A stretch of DNA of 64,000 bases from Okeania sp. KiyG1 (lineage in GTDB: Bacteria > Cyanobacteriota > Cyanobacteriia > Cyanobacteriales > Microcoleaceae). Location: contig NZ_BLZO01000094.1 of NCBI RefSeq assembly GCF_014132355.1, positions 62,001 through 126,000 of the forward strand, read 5' to 3'. The notes beneath the pieces are model-generated. The model made no database searches. It was not told where the DNA came from and saw only the letters and a list, made by a program, of their open reading frames with translations. Of this stretch, positions 36,707 through 46,332 are shown in pieces. The position numbers and the translations under genes were made by a program. Within the stretch, counting starts at the first letter, position 1, and every line of letters begins with the position of its first letter.

Positions 36707-38755
36707 CTAAATTCTAAATTCTAAATTTTTTCTTAATTGCACACTTTTAGGATTTAAAGTCGGAAAAGTATAAGGAATTAAATATTCTCCAGGAATAATT
36801 TGAGGGTTTGTATTGTGATTCCTCACTTCATAACCAATTTTTCGTAAACATTGCATATACTGAAAAATATCCTCAGTATTAACTCCCCATAAAAAAGCTA
36901 ATTTTTGAGTAGATAGTTGAGTTTTTACACCTATACCTTTAATAATAGATTCCACTACCCGCCAAATAGAATTAGTCTCTAATTCCCTAGAAAAACTCAT
37001 TGTCATTTTAATCTTTGGTTGATACTGATAATATCCAGATAACTGAACTAAATCTGCTTTACCTGTTATTTGTCTCAGCTTTTCTTCAAATGCTTTCCAT
37101 AATCCTGTAAATACTTCTAAATCCCAATCAGAAGCAATTAATTTTACTCTTTCTGTATTTAAAACCCAATCTGGGAAATTTGCTGAAGGTATTATATCTA
37201 TAGAATATTGATTTTTTTTGTCTCTCAACTGACTCTTACCTGCATCTATTAGCCAACAACTAGAATGTAAATCATAGTTTAGATAAATTTTGACAGAATT
37301 ACTTTTGGGTAAATCATGCCAACCAAAGTCTGTAGACAAAAATTTCTCTATATTTCTTTGATTTGGGTAATTATTGATTGATAGAGATACTGTTTGTAAT
37401 TTCTCTAGAGATTGAGTAGAGAATTTAGCGATCGCTTCCTCAGCTTTTTCTGCATATCTTTTTGTTAACTGACGCTTTCTTTGTCTAAATCCCAGTTTTT
37501 GAGTTGGAGATAAATACTGCATGGAAAATGGTAACTTCACTCCCATAACTTGCTCCAAAATACCCAATGCTAAAATTCTGCCTAATTGTGGTGGTACAGA
37601 GTTACCAATTTGTTCAATACAAACTGAACGATTACCAACAATTTCATAAGCATCGGGAAATGTTTGAAGTCGTTTTAATTCTGCTATTGAAAACCGTCGA
37701 TTTTCCCAACTAAAAGGTCCTGTATATTGCCCTCCTTGTGCTTTAATAGTTCTCACTGGCATTTCTGGGTCAGCCTTATAAAGAAAGTCAGAAAATTTAG
37801 AACGCCAACTAAAAATTGGCTGAGGATGACCCATTTTATCAGTGTAAAAACTATAATTTAATCCTGGTGGTATATCTGTTAATAAATGCCCATATTTACC
37901 TTTTATTTCTAACTTTTTCTCTGAGATATTAATATCTTTTACTGCTGCTAATGCTGTATAAAAAGGTTCTTTGCCAATAGAATCAGGTCCATGAGTAGGA
38001 GCAGGAAATAGGTAATTTCCTGTTTTTAATCCAACAATAAATAGTCGTTCCCGATGTTGTGGTACACCATAGTCTGCTGCATCAAGTATGCGATAGTAAA
38101 TTGTATATCCCGCTTCTTGAAATGCGGTTTGAATTGTTTGCCATGCTTTGCCATTTTCAGCACCAATAATTCCATAAACATTTTCAAATAAAAATCCTTT
38201 TGGTTGTAGTTTTTTTAAAATGCGAACGTATTCTAAAAATAGTTTTCCTCTAGTATCATTTGTTCCAGGAACACCAGATGCTCTTCTACCTGCTGCTGAA
38301 AATGTTTGACATGGTGGCCCCCCAATAATAAAGTCTATTTCTAATTCTGGAGAGGGAAAATAGTCTCTGATATTAATGCAGATAGGTTGACTGTTTTCTA
38401 AGTATTTTCCTGGCTGAGAATTTGTTTCTAGAGTTTTAATATATTTTGGTTCTAGTTCAAGCATTTTGATTATTTGAAAACCGCAGTCATGGAAGGCAAT
38501 ATCTAGTCCTCCACCACCTGTAAATAAGCTTAGAGTTTTGATAGGAGAATAAGATTTTTTGGTGCACCAATTATGAATTAATTCCCCAAATTTATCAGGC
38601 CATCCAGGAGAATTTGTCATGTTCAGAGTTTTAAGTATTTCTTGAAATTGTGAGGTTGTTTTTGGTTCGGTATTGAGTATGTTTAAGGGTAGAGATAGTT
38701 GCTGCATAATTGGGGAATTACTCAATAAATTTATCTGAGATTTTATCATGTTCAC
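36707..38755 (-). CDS. DNA (cytosine-5) methyltransferase
   Basis: A 682-residue m5C methyltransferase that methylates cytosine C5 in a specific DNA site. The ten-motif order is clear: motif I TLSLFTGGGGLDIAFHDCGF (about 77-96), motif IV IIGGPPCQTFSAAG with the catalytic Cys, motif VI FLFENVYGI, motif VIII YGVPQHRERLFIVG, motif IX RFSIAELKRLQTFPDAY and motif X QIGNSVPP. The short span from VIII to IX must hold the target-recognition region. About 270 extra C-terminal residues (from about 410) are not typical of small M.EcoRII-type enzymes and may add recognition or a second domain. The final residues (LRKNLEFRI) come from an ATTCTAA repeat. With its cognate nuclease destroyed it is now an orphan methylase. 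Target unknown. Confidence 0.93.
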   Translation of the reverse strand: MNMIKSQINLLSNSPIMQQLSLPLNILNTEPKTTSQFQEILKTLNMTNSPGWPDKFGELIHNWCTKKSYSPIKTLSLFTGGGGLDIAFHDCGFQIIKMLELEPKYIKTLETNSQPGKYLENSQPICINIRDYFPSPELEIDFIIGGPPCQTFSAAGRRASGVPGTNDTRGKLFLEYVRILKKLQPKGFLFENVYGIIGAENGKAWQTIQTAFQEAGYTIYYRILDAADYGVPQHRERLFIVGLKTGNYLFPAPTHGPDSIGKEPFYTALAAVKDINISEKKLEIKGKYGHLLTDIPPGLNYSFYTDKMGHPQPIFSWRSKFSDFLYKADPEMPVRTIKAQGGQYTGPFSWENRRFSIAELKRLQTFPDAYEIVGNRSVCIEQIGNSVPPQLGRILALGILEQVMGVKLPFSMQYLSPTQKLGFRQRKRQLTKRYAEKAEEAIAKFSTQSLEKLQTVSLSINNYPNQRNIEKFLSTDFGWHDLPKSNSVKIYLNYDLHSSCWLIDAGKSQLRDKKNQYSIDIIPSANFPDWVLNTERVKLIASDWDLEVFTGLWKAFEEKLRQITGKADLVQLSGYYQYQPKIKMTMSFSRELETNSIWRVVESIIKGIGVKTQLSTQKLAFLWGVNTEDIFQYMQCLRKIGYEVRNHNTNPQIIPGEYLIPYTFPTLNPKSVQLRKNLEFRI

Positions 38756-38833
38756 AACAGATTTACTCTGAGCGATCGCCCACTTATTAACGAAGTCAGA
38801 AGCGAGTGTGTAATTCTGAGGTCCCCTAAGAAT

Positions 38834-39044
38834 TTCATTAATTGATAATTGATAATGGATAATTGATAATTACCTCGGGTTTTAACCGCTACGGAATTGA
38901 ATATAAGGAAATATTATTTCTTCTCTTGGTAGATTGGATATGGCGAGGAGACCTCCCCATCCCTCGACCGCTTTTTTCCCCTTAAAAGGGGAGGCTTCAA
39001 GGCGCGAATTATTTAATTATTAATTATTAATAATTAATAATTCG
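38834..39044 (+). mobile_element. TTCA...TTCG|GTAA palindrome element
   Basis: TTCATTAATTGATAATTGA ... GGGTTTTAACCGC ... GATTGGATATGGCGAGGAGA ... CCCTTAAAAGGGGAGG ... AATTAATAATTCG followed by GTAA (39045-39048). Nearly identical to the copies in 34275-34591 and 48428-48639. Confidence 0.8.
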
Positions 39045-39320
39045 GTAAGACACACTTCATTACAGTCAGAAGTTATTTTTGTAACGGGGATGTGTGAGCA
39101 ACTCTCCAAAAATATTTCGCCTTAAAAGGCGGGGTTGCGCGACCAATATTATTTTAATAAATTGAGATAATTTTTAATCTCAACAACAATTTTAGTTTGT
39201 GGATAGGATGCGCATTTATACAGAAAATTGTCAATGGGCAAAGCCAAGAATTAACTTAACAGAGGTCTGTAGAAAAGTGAATAGATAGGGAAGTGATCGA
39301 CACAATACGCAAAGGCTAGG

Positions 39321-39541
39321 TTCAACAATTAATAATTAATAATTAATAATTAATAATTACCTCTTCTTTTCAAGAAGAGGATTGACTAATCATGAAAATT
39401 TTTTCTCTCTTGGTCTCATGAATATGACTCCGAGACCCGCTCTTATCAGAGCCGCTCCGAATGGCGTCATCCCACCCTACGAACTGCGCTACGACCGCTT
39501 GTTTCCCCTTTAAAGGAGAGGCTGTAAACCTTAATTATTCG
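39321..39541 (+). mobile_element. TTCA...TTCG|GTAA palindrome element
   Basis: TTCAACAATTAATAATTAA ... CCTCTTCTTTTCAAGAAGAG, GATTGACTAATCATGAAAAT, CTTTAAAGGAGAGGCTG ... TTAATTATTCG followed by GTAA (39542-39545). Between 39049 and 39320 lies only AT-rich sequence with an inverted match to 7590-7650. Between 39545 and 39794 a short minus-strand remnant reads IEAIQLGIQFWWSKADN and stops; no gene is called. Confidence 0.75.
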
Positions 39542-39794
39542 GTAAAGTATTTAATACTATCAAATTTAATCAATACTTTTTAGCCTTAACTTATGCTATG
39601 AATTTTTAGAAGTTACCAATAATCAATACCTGAAATAAATCCATTAAATCAAAATAATATCAAAGATAAAAATGGGAAAGGCAGGAATAATTTGGCACTT
39701 ATTGTAGAATCACATTATTATCTGCCTTACTCCACCAAAATTGAATACCTAATTGAATTGCTTCAATAAAATCTTTTTATAGGTATTTTTAAAT

Positions 39795-39983
39795 CTAAAG
39801 CTCTCCTGCACCAACACGATTTCGTAAATTAATTAATTGTTCAATAGTTGTTTGAATAGAATGAAGAGCTGTGGCATCTTCTGATGCTTGCTTTGCTATA
39901 TCTAATAAATAAATTGCTTCAGAAAGTTGATAATAAACTTCTTGGCTTCTAGTATTAATTTGGCTGAAGTTGAAATGATACAT
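39795..39983 (-). CDS. Small hypothetical protein, 62 aa
   Basis: MYHFNFSQINTRSQEVYYQL ... LINLRNRVGAGEL, predicted as two helices. An AGGGG about ten bases before the start is a reasonable ribosome binding site. I recognise no family; the size and helix pattern would suit a small regulatory or antitoxin-like protein, but nothing in the sequence proves this. A short open remnant follows on the same strand (about 39770-39690). Confidence 0.4.
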   Translation of the reverse strand: MYHFNFSQINTRSQEVYYQLSEAIYLLDIAKQASEDATALHSIQTTIEQLINLRNRVGAGEL

Positions 39984-40321
39984 AGTTGAATACCCCTAAT
40001 ACTCTACAATTTCATCATCTCCTAACTCGTGGAAAACCACATCCTTCGACTGGTTCATCCTATTGGGTGATTATTATTTTGGATTAAGATTCAATATCGA
40101 GCATCACGCAAAAATATTTGATATTTTCTTAACATTGCCAATAGTCGTTAGCTGAATCGCCGAGAAGCCTCACGCCATAATGTGCAGATTTGGTGGATGA
40201 ATCGGTGGCAAATTGAATGGGTTCGATGCCCATTCAATTTGCATGCCATCCCAGCAGAAGCTTTCGCCCTAGTTGAAAAACTTGTATTATTGTCTTGCAA
40301 TAACCCCGGAAATTTTCCACC

Positions 40322-41054
40322 ATGGGCACTGCCTACCAATATAAATTAAGGCCCAACAAAGAACAAATAGCCACAATAGAATTGTGGTTGGAATTGTTCC
40401 GTCAGCAGTACAACTATCGTTTGAGTGAAAGATTCTCATGGTGGTCAGAAAACCGTTGTCCAGTTAACGCTTGCCCCAAGGTGCATGCCAATTCCTCAAC
40501 TCAGAGAAATTCCAGATTATTACTCTCAAAAACGAGATTTGGTCAATACCAAAGACAAGTTTCCTTATAAAAAGGTCGCTGATAAACGTAAAGATTTTCA
40601 TTTTAAAACAGCCAATGAATTGTTATCACTCATCTGAAGTTATCCAATACGAAAACTTAAACATTAAAGGCCTAACAAAGACTCGTTTAAGTAAATCAAT
40701 TAACGATGCGTTCGGGGGGACAATTCCTAACTATTTTAACTGTCAAAGCCGGAAATGCTGGAGGTGAAAACTATAGCAGTGAACCCCAAAAATACCAGCC
40801 AAGATTGCTCAAATTGTGGTGAAAAAGTCCCCAAAGAATTAAACATACGAACTCATTCTAGTCCGCATTGCGGTATTGTAATAGACTGCGACTTGTTTGC
40901 GTTTGCGCAGCATCCCGTAGGGAAGCATTCCTTAGGAAATGCAGCTATAAATATAAAAAATAGGGCGGCAGGGCATTCCGTCCTTAAAGCTCGTGGAGCC
41001 CGACGGAATACCGGGGCTACGAAACGAGAAGCCCACACTATAGTGCCAGCTTAG
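40322..41054 (+). pseudogene. TnpB (IS200/IS605-type) relic
   Basis: Pieces in order: AYQYKLRPNKEQIATIELWL (N-terminus from 40322), YNYRLSERFSWW, then in other frames PQLREIPDYYSQKRDLVNT, ENLNIKGLTKTRLSKSIND, and from about 40763 VNPKNTSQDCSNCGEKVPKE, THSSPHCGIVID, AAINIKNRAAGHSVLKARGA. The middle third, including much of the RuvC core, is deleted. The zinc finger has lost one cysteine (SPHC for CPHC). A dispersed hairpin (GCGCAGCATCCCGTAGGG...AAATGC, about 40895-40940) is inserted within the last RuvC motif, keeping the frame open. TnpB is an RNA-guided nuclease; this copy cannot work. No TnpA gene is next to it. The gap 39984-40321 shows only AT-rich sequence and a possible element left end. 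Confidence 0.88.
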
Positions 41055-41113
41055 TGTGAGAGTATGTCACGATCGAGAATGTCAACAGAAATATATTATT
41101 TAGAGAAAAATAA

Positions 41114-42169
41114 ATGGATCTAGTCAAACTCCAAAATTCATTGGACAATATCTCCTTTGCCATCTTGTTTGCCACAATGCTAATTTATTGGGTGGGTGCC
41201 GCTTTTCCTCGTATCCCCTATCTCTCGGTCTTGGGTTCTACCGGAATGGCGACCGCTAATCTCTCTATTGCAACCCTATTAGGGGCACGTTGGCTAGAAG
41301 CTGGCTATTTTCCCATTAGTAATTTGTACGAATCTCTATTTTTCCTGACTTGGGGACTTACTACTATTCACCTCATAGCTGAAAATATGAGTGGAAGTCG
41401 CCTGGTGGGAGTTTTTACATCTCCCTTGGCAATGGGTATTACTGCTTTTGCTGCCCTAACTTTGCCCTCCGGTATGCAGTTATCAGAACCTCTTGTGCCT
41501 GCTCTAAAATCTAATTGGTTGATGATGCACGTCAGTGTCATGATGTTGAGCTATGCGACTTTGATGGTTGGGTCTTTACTGGCGATCGCTTTTCTCATTG
41601 TTACCAGTGGCCAAAAAGTAGAGCTTAGTGGTAGTTCCTTTGGTACTCGTTCTGGAAGAAATAATCATTCTGTGAAGCTCTCAAAAAATTTGCAACTTCA
41701 AACAGAGGGAGCTACCCTGAACGAAATTGAGAATAACCATCAATCTTCTCCTCTATCTATAAACAATGGCCACAGTCAAACTGCCGTTTTAGAAATGGCT
41801 AGACCTACTCAAGTAGTCGAGACAGAAGTAACTCTTTCTCCTCAACGTTTGAGTATTGCCCAAACTTTAGATAACATTAGTTATCGTATTATTGGCTTAG
41901 GATTTCCTTTGCTGACTATTGGGATTATTGCTGGAGCAGTTTGGGCCAATGAAGCTTGGGGTTCCTATTGGAGTTGGGACCCGAAAGAGACATGGGCCTT
42001 GATTACTTGGTTAGTATTTGCTGCCTATCTCCATGCTCGTATTACTAAAGGATGGCAAGGAAGACGACCTGCTATTTTGGCTGCTACTGGATTTGCTGTA
42101 GTCTGGGTATGTTATTTAGGGGTAAATCTTTTGGGTAAGGGTTTACATTCCTATGGGTGGTTTTTTTAG
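41114..42169 (+). CDS. ccsA: Cytochrome c biogenesis protein CcsA (System II)
   Basis: A 351-residue thylakoid or plasma membrane protein with eight or so transmembrane helices. It carries haem to the lumen side and, with Ccs1/CcsB, attaches it to apocytochromes such as c6, c550 and f. The tryptophan-rich haem-handling signature is [18 protein letters not shown] (about 282-299), and histidines in [15 protein letters not shown] and [13 protein letters not shown] at the C-terminus are the expected external haem ligands. A soluble Ser/Asn-rich loop (about 170-250) is longer than in plastid CcsA, as usual in cyanobacteria. It stands alone; the genes on either side are a TnpB relic and a KGK protein. 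RBS is weak (AGAG at about 41102). Confidence 0.93.
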   Translation: MDLVKLQNSLDNISFAILFATMLIYWVGAAFPRIPYLSVLGSTGMATANLSIATLLGARWLEAGYFPISNLYESLFFLTWGLTTIHLIAENMSGSRLVGVFTSPLAMGITAFAALTLPSGMQLSEPLVPALKSNWLMMHVSVMMLSYATLMVGSLLAIAFLIVTSGQKVELSGSSFGTRSGRNNHSVKLSKNLQLQTEGATLNEIENNHQSSPLSINNGHSQTAVLEMARPTQVVETEVTLSPQRLSIAQTLDNISYRIIGLGFPLLTIGIIAGAVWANEAWGSYWSWDPKETWALITWLVFAAYLHARITKGWQGRRPAILAATGFAVVWVCYLGVNLLGKGLHSYGWFF

Positions 42170-42198
42170 TTAAGTGTTAATGGCGTACAACATGAACG

Positions 42199-42290
42199 GG
42201 ACTTACGCAAATTGACTTTTAAACCACCATCTGTAGGGGCGAATAAAATTCGCCCTCGCCATAAGTAGAGTTTATGCGTAAGTCCTGATG
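42199..42290. mobile_element. AGGACTTACGCA-type MITE
   Basis: GGACTTACGCAAATTGACTT ... GGGGCGAATAAAATTCGCCC ... TTATGCGTAAGTCC, 25 bp after ccsA. The left 40 bp are identical to the outer element at 20194, here without the nested insert. The internal inverted repeat could act as a terminator for ccsA. Confidence 0.8.
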
Positions 42291-42365
42291 AATTTTAACC
42301 ATGGAAATTAATTCTTGTTGTGCGTTAATTATCAAGGTAAGATTGGCAAACAAAAAATATTAGTG

Positions 42366-42586
42366 TTCAATAATGGATAATTTATAATTGATAATTACCT
42401 CTCCCTAAAAGGAAGAGGATTGAATAATAAGGAAAATATTTTCTCTCTTGGTCGATTGGATATGGCTCCGAGACCCGCTCTTATCGGAGCCGCTCCGAAT
42501 TGCGCCATCCCACCCTACGGTTCGCTTTGAAGATCGACCGCTTGTTTCTCCACGGTGAGTGAGAGGATTTTTACCTTAATTATTCG
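42366..42586 (+). mobile_element. TTCA...TTCG|GTAA palindrome element
   Basis: TTCAATAATGGATAATTTA, CCTCTCCCTAAAAGGAAGAGG, the GTCGATTGGATATGG...GACCGC block, ending TTACCTTAATTATTCG followed by GTAA (42587-42590). The KGK gene starts 30 bp downstream. Confidence 0.75.
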
Positions 42587-42616
42587 GTAATGGGGATAAA
42601 TTTAGGATAATTAAAT

Positions 42617-42946
42617 ATGGAAGCTGAAGTTACTTTACTAAATAATGATGATGTTTTGTCTACAAGTGCTAGTCTTTTAATGTTTCAATGTACATTTCAA
42701 GTCAGTGAATATATAACGATGATTTTAGCTAGGTTGGAGTCAGAAAATTTATTTGAAGAAGGGCTAGAATGTCAATTATTAAGACCTGGTGATTATTGGA
42801 AAAAAGGAAAAGTGAAATTTCGTTTAGAATTTTTTCCAGAAACTGAAAAAGATTTATCTGAAGCTGTCGGTCCTATTTCTCAACCTTTAGCTGACCCTAT
42901 ACTAACTTCTGATGAACAGCCACAGAATGTAGGAATGTGGAGTTAA
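42617..42946 (+). CDS. KGK-domain protein
   Basis: A 109-residue cytoplasmic protein that matches the KGK domain (PF08872), a family found mainly in filamentous cyanobacteria and of unknown function. Landmarks: LLNNDDVLS at the start, MFQCTFQVSEYI, NLFEEGLECQLLRPGDYW (about 50-67), then the name-giving KKGKVKFRLEFFPE. The C-terminal 30 residues are disordered. A TTCG|GTAA mobile element ends 27 bp upstream of the start, so its promoter may lie in that element. No obvious operon partner; the next gene starts 1.1 kb downstream. Confidence 0.82.
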   Translation: MEAEVTLLNNDDVLSTSASLLMFQCTFQVSEYITMILARLESENLFEEGLECQLLRPGDYWKKGKVKFRLEFFPETEKDLSEAVGPISQPLADPILTSDEQPQNVGMWS

Positions 42947-43082
42947 TATTCAAGCAATTTTTTCAATATAGCAATTCCCAAAAAGCGTGAAGTACAAAAT
43001 TCGTTGGCTTTAGGGAACAGGGAACACCGGATCTGGGAACAGAAGACAAATAAAGATAGGTGTACTCCATTAGGCTGAGAAA

Positions 43083-43526
43083 CGTTATAATTAACTAACA
43101 ATAGACATATCGAGAAAAGAGGGAGTAGGTCATTTCAGTTATCGGTTATCAGTTATCAGTACCTCTTCAATAAAGAGGCTACGAAAATACGGAATTCTCT
43201 TTTTTTTATCCCCTTAAAAGGGGAGCTTTAGACCAGGATTTTTCGGTAATAGAGAGTAGAAAACAAATTTTTTGTAGTTTAATATCAAATTCATCAGAAG
43301 TTGCATAGGGAAATATATCGAGGTTGACTGTAGTGGCGTGACACACCTAAAATGTTGCAATAGTAGGTGCGGGTTCCACGTTAAATTAATGAGTCTTAAC
43401 CAATTAGATGAACCCGCTCCTACCCCAATAGAAATCTCCCGCAAAAGAGGGAATAGGGAATAGGGGGAAAGAACTGATAATTTCTGTACGATAATTGATT
43501 TTATTTTTGATTTTTGGAGATGTCTA
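43083..43526. mobile_element. AGACATCTCC MITE with two further insertions
   Basis: Outer ends AGACATATCGAGAAAAG and TTTTTGGAGATGTCT with AAT on both sides (43080-43082 and 43527-43529). Inside are a TTCA...TTCG|GTAA element (43134-43245; TTCAGTTATCGGTTATCAG to TTTTTCG, then GTAA) and a segment with TAGGTGCGGGTTCCACG...GAACCCGCTCCTA (43360-43425), a single relative of the 82-bp hairpin unit. The gap 42947-44037 also has a GGGAACA repeat (43013-43035), a GGAAGAA tract (43590-43630) and the TTGATAAATATTTGCTAC module. No gene seen. Confidence 0.7.
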
Positions 43527-43965
43527 ATAGTCTAGCGCACAAAATTAGGTGTGTCAGTCCAGTAGATCGAGATAGATAAGTTCTTGAACAAGGAAGAAGG
43601 AAGAAGGAAGAAGGAAGAAGGAAGGAGGAAAAAATAATTCTGTGCCACCTCACATAAAATTGGTATAACACCAATTTGATAAATATTTGCTACAAATAGT
43701 TAGGCTATTTCTTAGGAGTCAGGAGTCAGGAGTAAGGAGTCGTATGGGAATTGCTTCAATACCAGTTTTTAGGTCGTAAATTCTCTTGGTGCGCGTTCCG
43801 CAAGCGAGCTGGCGTCGTCGCGGGGTCGCACCGCTCTCTTGGTCGATTGGATATGGCGAGGTTCCCTCGCCATCCCTCGACCGCTTTGTCAAAGGTACAT
43901 TTCCTGCAAAATCTTTTTATCGCACTTATTATTTGTAACATTCTTTTTTTAAATTGGTATAACAT

Positions 43966-44037
43966 CTAAAACCTAAAACCTAAAACCTAACGCCTAAAAC
44001 CTAAAACCTAAAACCTAAAACCTAAAACCTAAAACCT
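43966..44037. repeat. CTAAAAC heptamer array touching the start codon at 44038
   Basis: About ten tandem copies of CTAAAAC (one variant CTAACGC) end in CTAAAACCT|ATG. There is no Shine-Dalgarno sequence between the array and the ATG. A change in copy number would alter the leader length of the next gene. Confidence 0.9.
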
Positions 44038-46332
44038 ATGGCATTTAGAGATATTTTAGCAATGGAAAATCAAGATAACTTTCAAGAAAAACGTTGCTCA
44101 GAACTTTTACTATATTTGGCTTTAAATATAGAAAATTTCCAAATATTACCCAAAATAAAATTAGAAACAGACCTGCCTCAGACAATTATAGATGGGATAA
44201 GAAAGTATTTTTTGACTTATCAATCTGCCTGTGAATATGCTAACCAGATCTTCCTAGAAATTTACCAATCTGGTGCAATAAAAAAATACTGTCAACAAAG
44301 CAAAATAGGCAAAAAATTACCAACCGCTTTTTATATTCATATCTCTGCTTTAGCACAACTTCATCCTTTACTACAACTCTACGAAAATTTAGCTCATCGT
44401 TTATATCTCAAAGCAACTTCTCAGCAGAAAGTTGATGCAAAAACCACCACATTAATTAAATTTAACTTTGATAAACCCACAATTTCTTATCTCCACTATC
44501 CAGACTTCGACACCGACCCTCATCCAGCTTTAAAAACTAGCATTTCCATCAACATGAATAGTGGAAAAGTTGAGTATAGAAACTACCAAAATAGTAAAAA
44601 CCCCCCTGTGCTGCATCGCAAAGAAACCTTTGTGAATACTGACTATCCCCACTACAAAAAATTTGCTAAACTGACCAGTGCTGAAGTGAAATTAGGACTG
44701 TTAGATAATACTCGCTTAATTGGCACTCGCCAAGGATGGTTCACACACCTAAAAAATCATGGAATTGAAATTAAAGACCATCATGTAATTCAAAATACTA
44801 TTGAAATACCAATTCCCAAAATAGAACGCCACAAAGCAGCGATCGTTCGTAAAAAAATTTCTAAACCAGTACGTTTGGGTTTAGAAGCAAATCTCTTTAC
44901 AGAAGGTACAACCTTTTTTGATTATGGTTGTGGTCACGGTGGGGATATTAAACATATTGCTCAAAAAGGTTATCAAAGTGCAGGATGGGACCCCTATTAT
45001 TCGCCCAATAATACTTGTATATCTGCTGATGTTGTCAATCTTGGTTATGTAATTAATGTAATTGAATCTTTAGCAGAACGTAGGGAGGCTTTGATTAAAG
45101 CTTGGGGGTTGACTAAACAGGTTTTAATTGTTTCCGCTATGGTATTAATTAATGACCAGAAAACCAAGAATAAACTTGCTTATGGAGATGGCATAATTAC
45201 AGCTCGTAATACTTTTCAGAAATATTATGAACAGGAAGAATTAAAGTCTTATATTGACCAAGTTTTAAATGTAGATTCTATCCCTATAGATTTGGGTATT
45301 TTCTTGGTATTTAAAGATGAAAAACAGGGGCATAATTTTCGAGCATCTCGATTAAAAACTCGTTTATCTAGACCTAGAATTAACTCCAAAAATCAGCAAT
45401 TTGTAGATTATGAAGAACAGCTTATACCTTTGATGAATTTTATGAGCGATCGCGGTCGTCTTCCGGTCAGAGGAGAAATTGCTGAAGAGGCAGATTTAAT
45501 TGCAGAATTTGGTAGTTTTCGTCGTGCATTTCGAGTAATTCTGCAAGCTACAAATGCTGTAGAATGGGACCAGATAACTGACAAACGTCGCCAAGATTTA
45601 TTAGTATATTTAGCCTTGAGTAAATTTGGCAACCGTCCTAAATTATCCCAATTAGCAACAGTAGTTAAAAATGATATTAAAGCTTTATTTGGTAGTTATA
45701 GCCAAGCTTGTACATTAGCCGATATATTGTTATTTAGTTTGGGTAATTCTCAACTAATTAATAAATGTTGTCAAAATAGTTCTATTGGTTATAAATTTTA
45801 TAATTCTCTGTTAGTTCATGTTTCTGCTGTAGCAAAACTCGATCCGTTGTTACGACTTTATGAAGGTTGTGCTAATCGTACAATTGGTAGATTAAATGAG
45901 GCAACTATCATTAAATTTCATACAAAATTACCGATAATATCCTATTTATTTTATCCCGATTTTGACACAGAAGCTCACCCAGTTTTGCATACAAGTATGC
46001 ACATTGATTTACGAGATTTAAGTGTCAGTTATCAGAGTTATACAAATGAATATAATCCGCCAATTTTACATAGAAAAGATGCTTTAGTAACACCAGATTA
46101 TCCAGACTATGAAAAATTTGCTAAACTCACACAACAAGAAGAAGATAGAGGACTATTAAATGACTGGAAAAATATTCAAAACCGAATTAGTTGGCTCAAA
46201 TGTTTAGAAGAAAATTGTACAGAAATTAAAGGTCATCGTGTTTATTGGCAAACTAATGTTGACCCTTATCGCTTAAAAATATTAAAGTCTGCTCATGCTA
46301 CTAGGAAGCGGGAAAGAAAAAAACAACTATAG
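44038..46332 (+). CDS. DNA phosphorothioation-associated putative methyltransferase (TIGR04096-like)
   Basis: A 764-residue protein. The central domain (about 265-480) is a SAM methyltransferase with FFDYGCGHGGDIKHIAQKGY (about 292-311), GWDPYYSPN, VVNLGYVINVIE, and DGIITARNTFQKYYEQEELK, a run typical of the methyltransferases found beside dnd phosphorothioation genes. It is flanked by two copies of another domain: residues about 17-255 and about 513-755 align throughout (LLLYLAL/LLVYLAL, SYLHYPDFDT/SYLFYPDFDT, NPPVLHRK/NPPILHRK, YKKFAKLT/YEKFAKLT). No dndABCDE genes are in the window. Target and role are unknown; DNA or RNA modification is likely. The first ATG follows a CTAAAAC array directly; ATG 44062 (MENQDN) is an alternative start. 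Confidence 0.82.
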   Translation: MAFRDILAMENQDNFQEKRCSELLLYLALNIENFQILPKIKLETDLPQTIIDGIRKYFLTYQSACEYANQIFLEIYQSGAIKKYCQQSKIGKKLPTAFYIHISALAQLHPLLQLYENLAHRLYLKATSQQKVDAKTTTLIKFNFDKPTISYLHYPDFDTDPHPALKTSISINMNSGKVEYRNYQNSKNPPVLHRKETFVNTDYPHYKKFAKLTSAEVKLGLLDNTRLIGTRQGWFTHLKNHGIEIKDHHVIQNTIEIPIPKIERHKAAIVRKKISKPVRLGLEANLFTEGTTFFDYGCGHGGDIKHIAQKGYQSAGWDPYYSPNNTCISADVVNLGYVINVIESLAERREALIKAWGLTKQVLIVSAMVLINDQKTKNKLAYGDGIITARNTFQKYYEQEELKSYIDQVLNVDSIPIDLGIFLVFKDEKQGHNFRASRLKTRLSRPRINSKNQQFVDYEEQLIPLMNFMSDRGRLPVRGEIAEEADLIAEFGSFRRAFRVILQATNAVEWDQITDKRRQDLLVYLALSKFGNRPKLSQLATVVKNDIKALFGSYSQACTLADILLFSLGNSQLINKCCQNSSIGYKFYNSLLVHVSAVAKLDPLLRLYEGCANRTIGRLNEATIIKFHTKLPIISYLFYPDFDTEAHPVLHTSMHIDLRDLSVSYQSYTNEYNPPILHRKDALVTPDYPDYEKFAKLTQQEEDRGLLNDWKNIQNRISWLKCLEENCTEIKGHRVYWQTNVDPYRLKILKSAHATRKRERKKQL

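Noticed and set aside
39795-39983. Toxin-antitoxin pair at 39.7-40.0 kb
   Set aside because: A small helical ORF with a short following remnant suggested a pair, but neither product resembles a known toxin or antitoxin; kept only as a hypothetical protein.
40205-40245. tRNA-like T-loop (GGTTCGATGCC)
   Set aside because: No acceptor stem, D-arm or anticodon arm can be fitted around it; it lies in sequence upstream of the TnpB relic.
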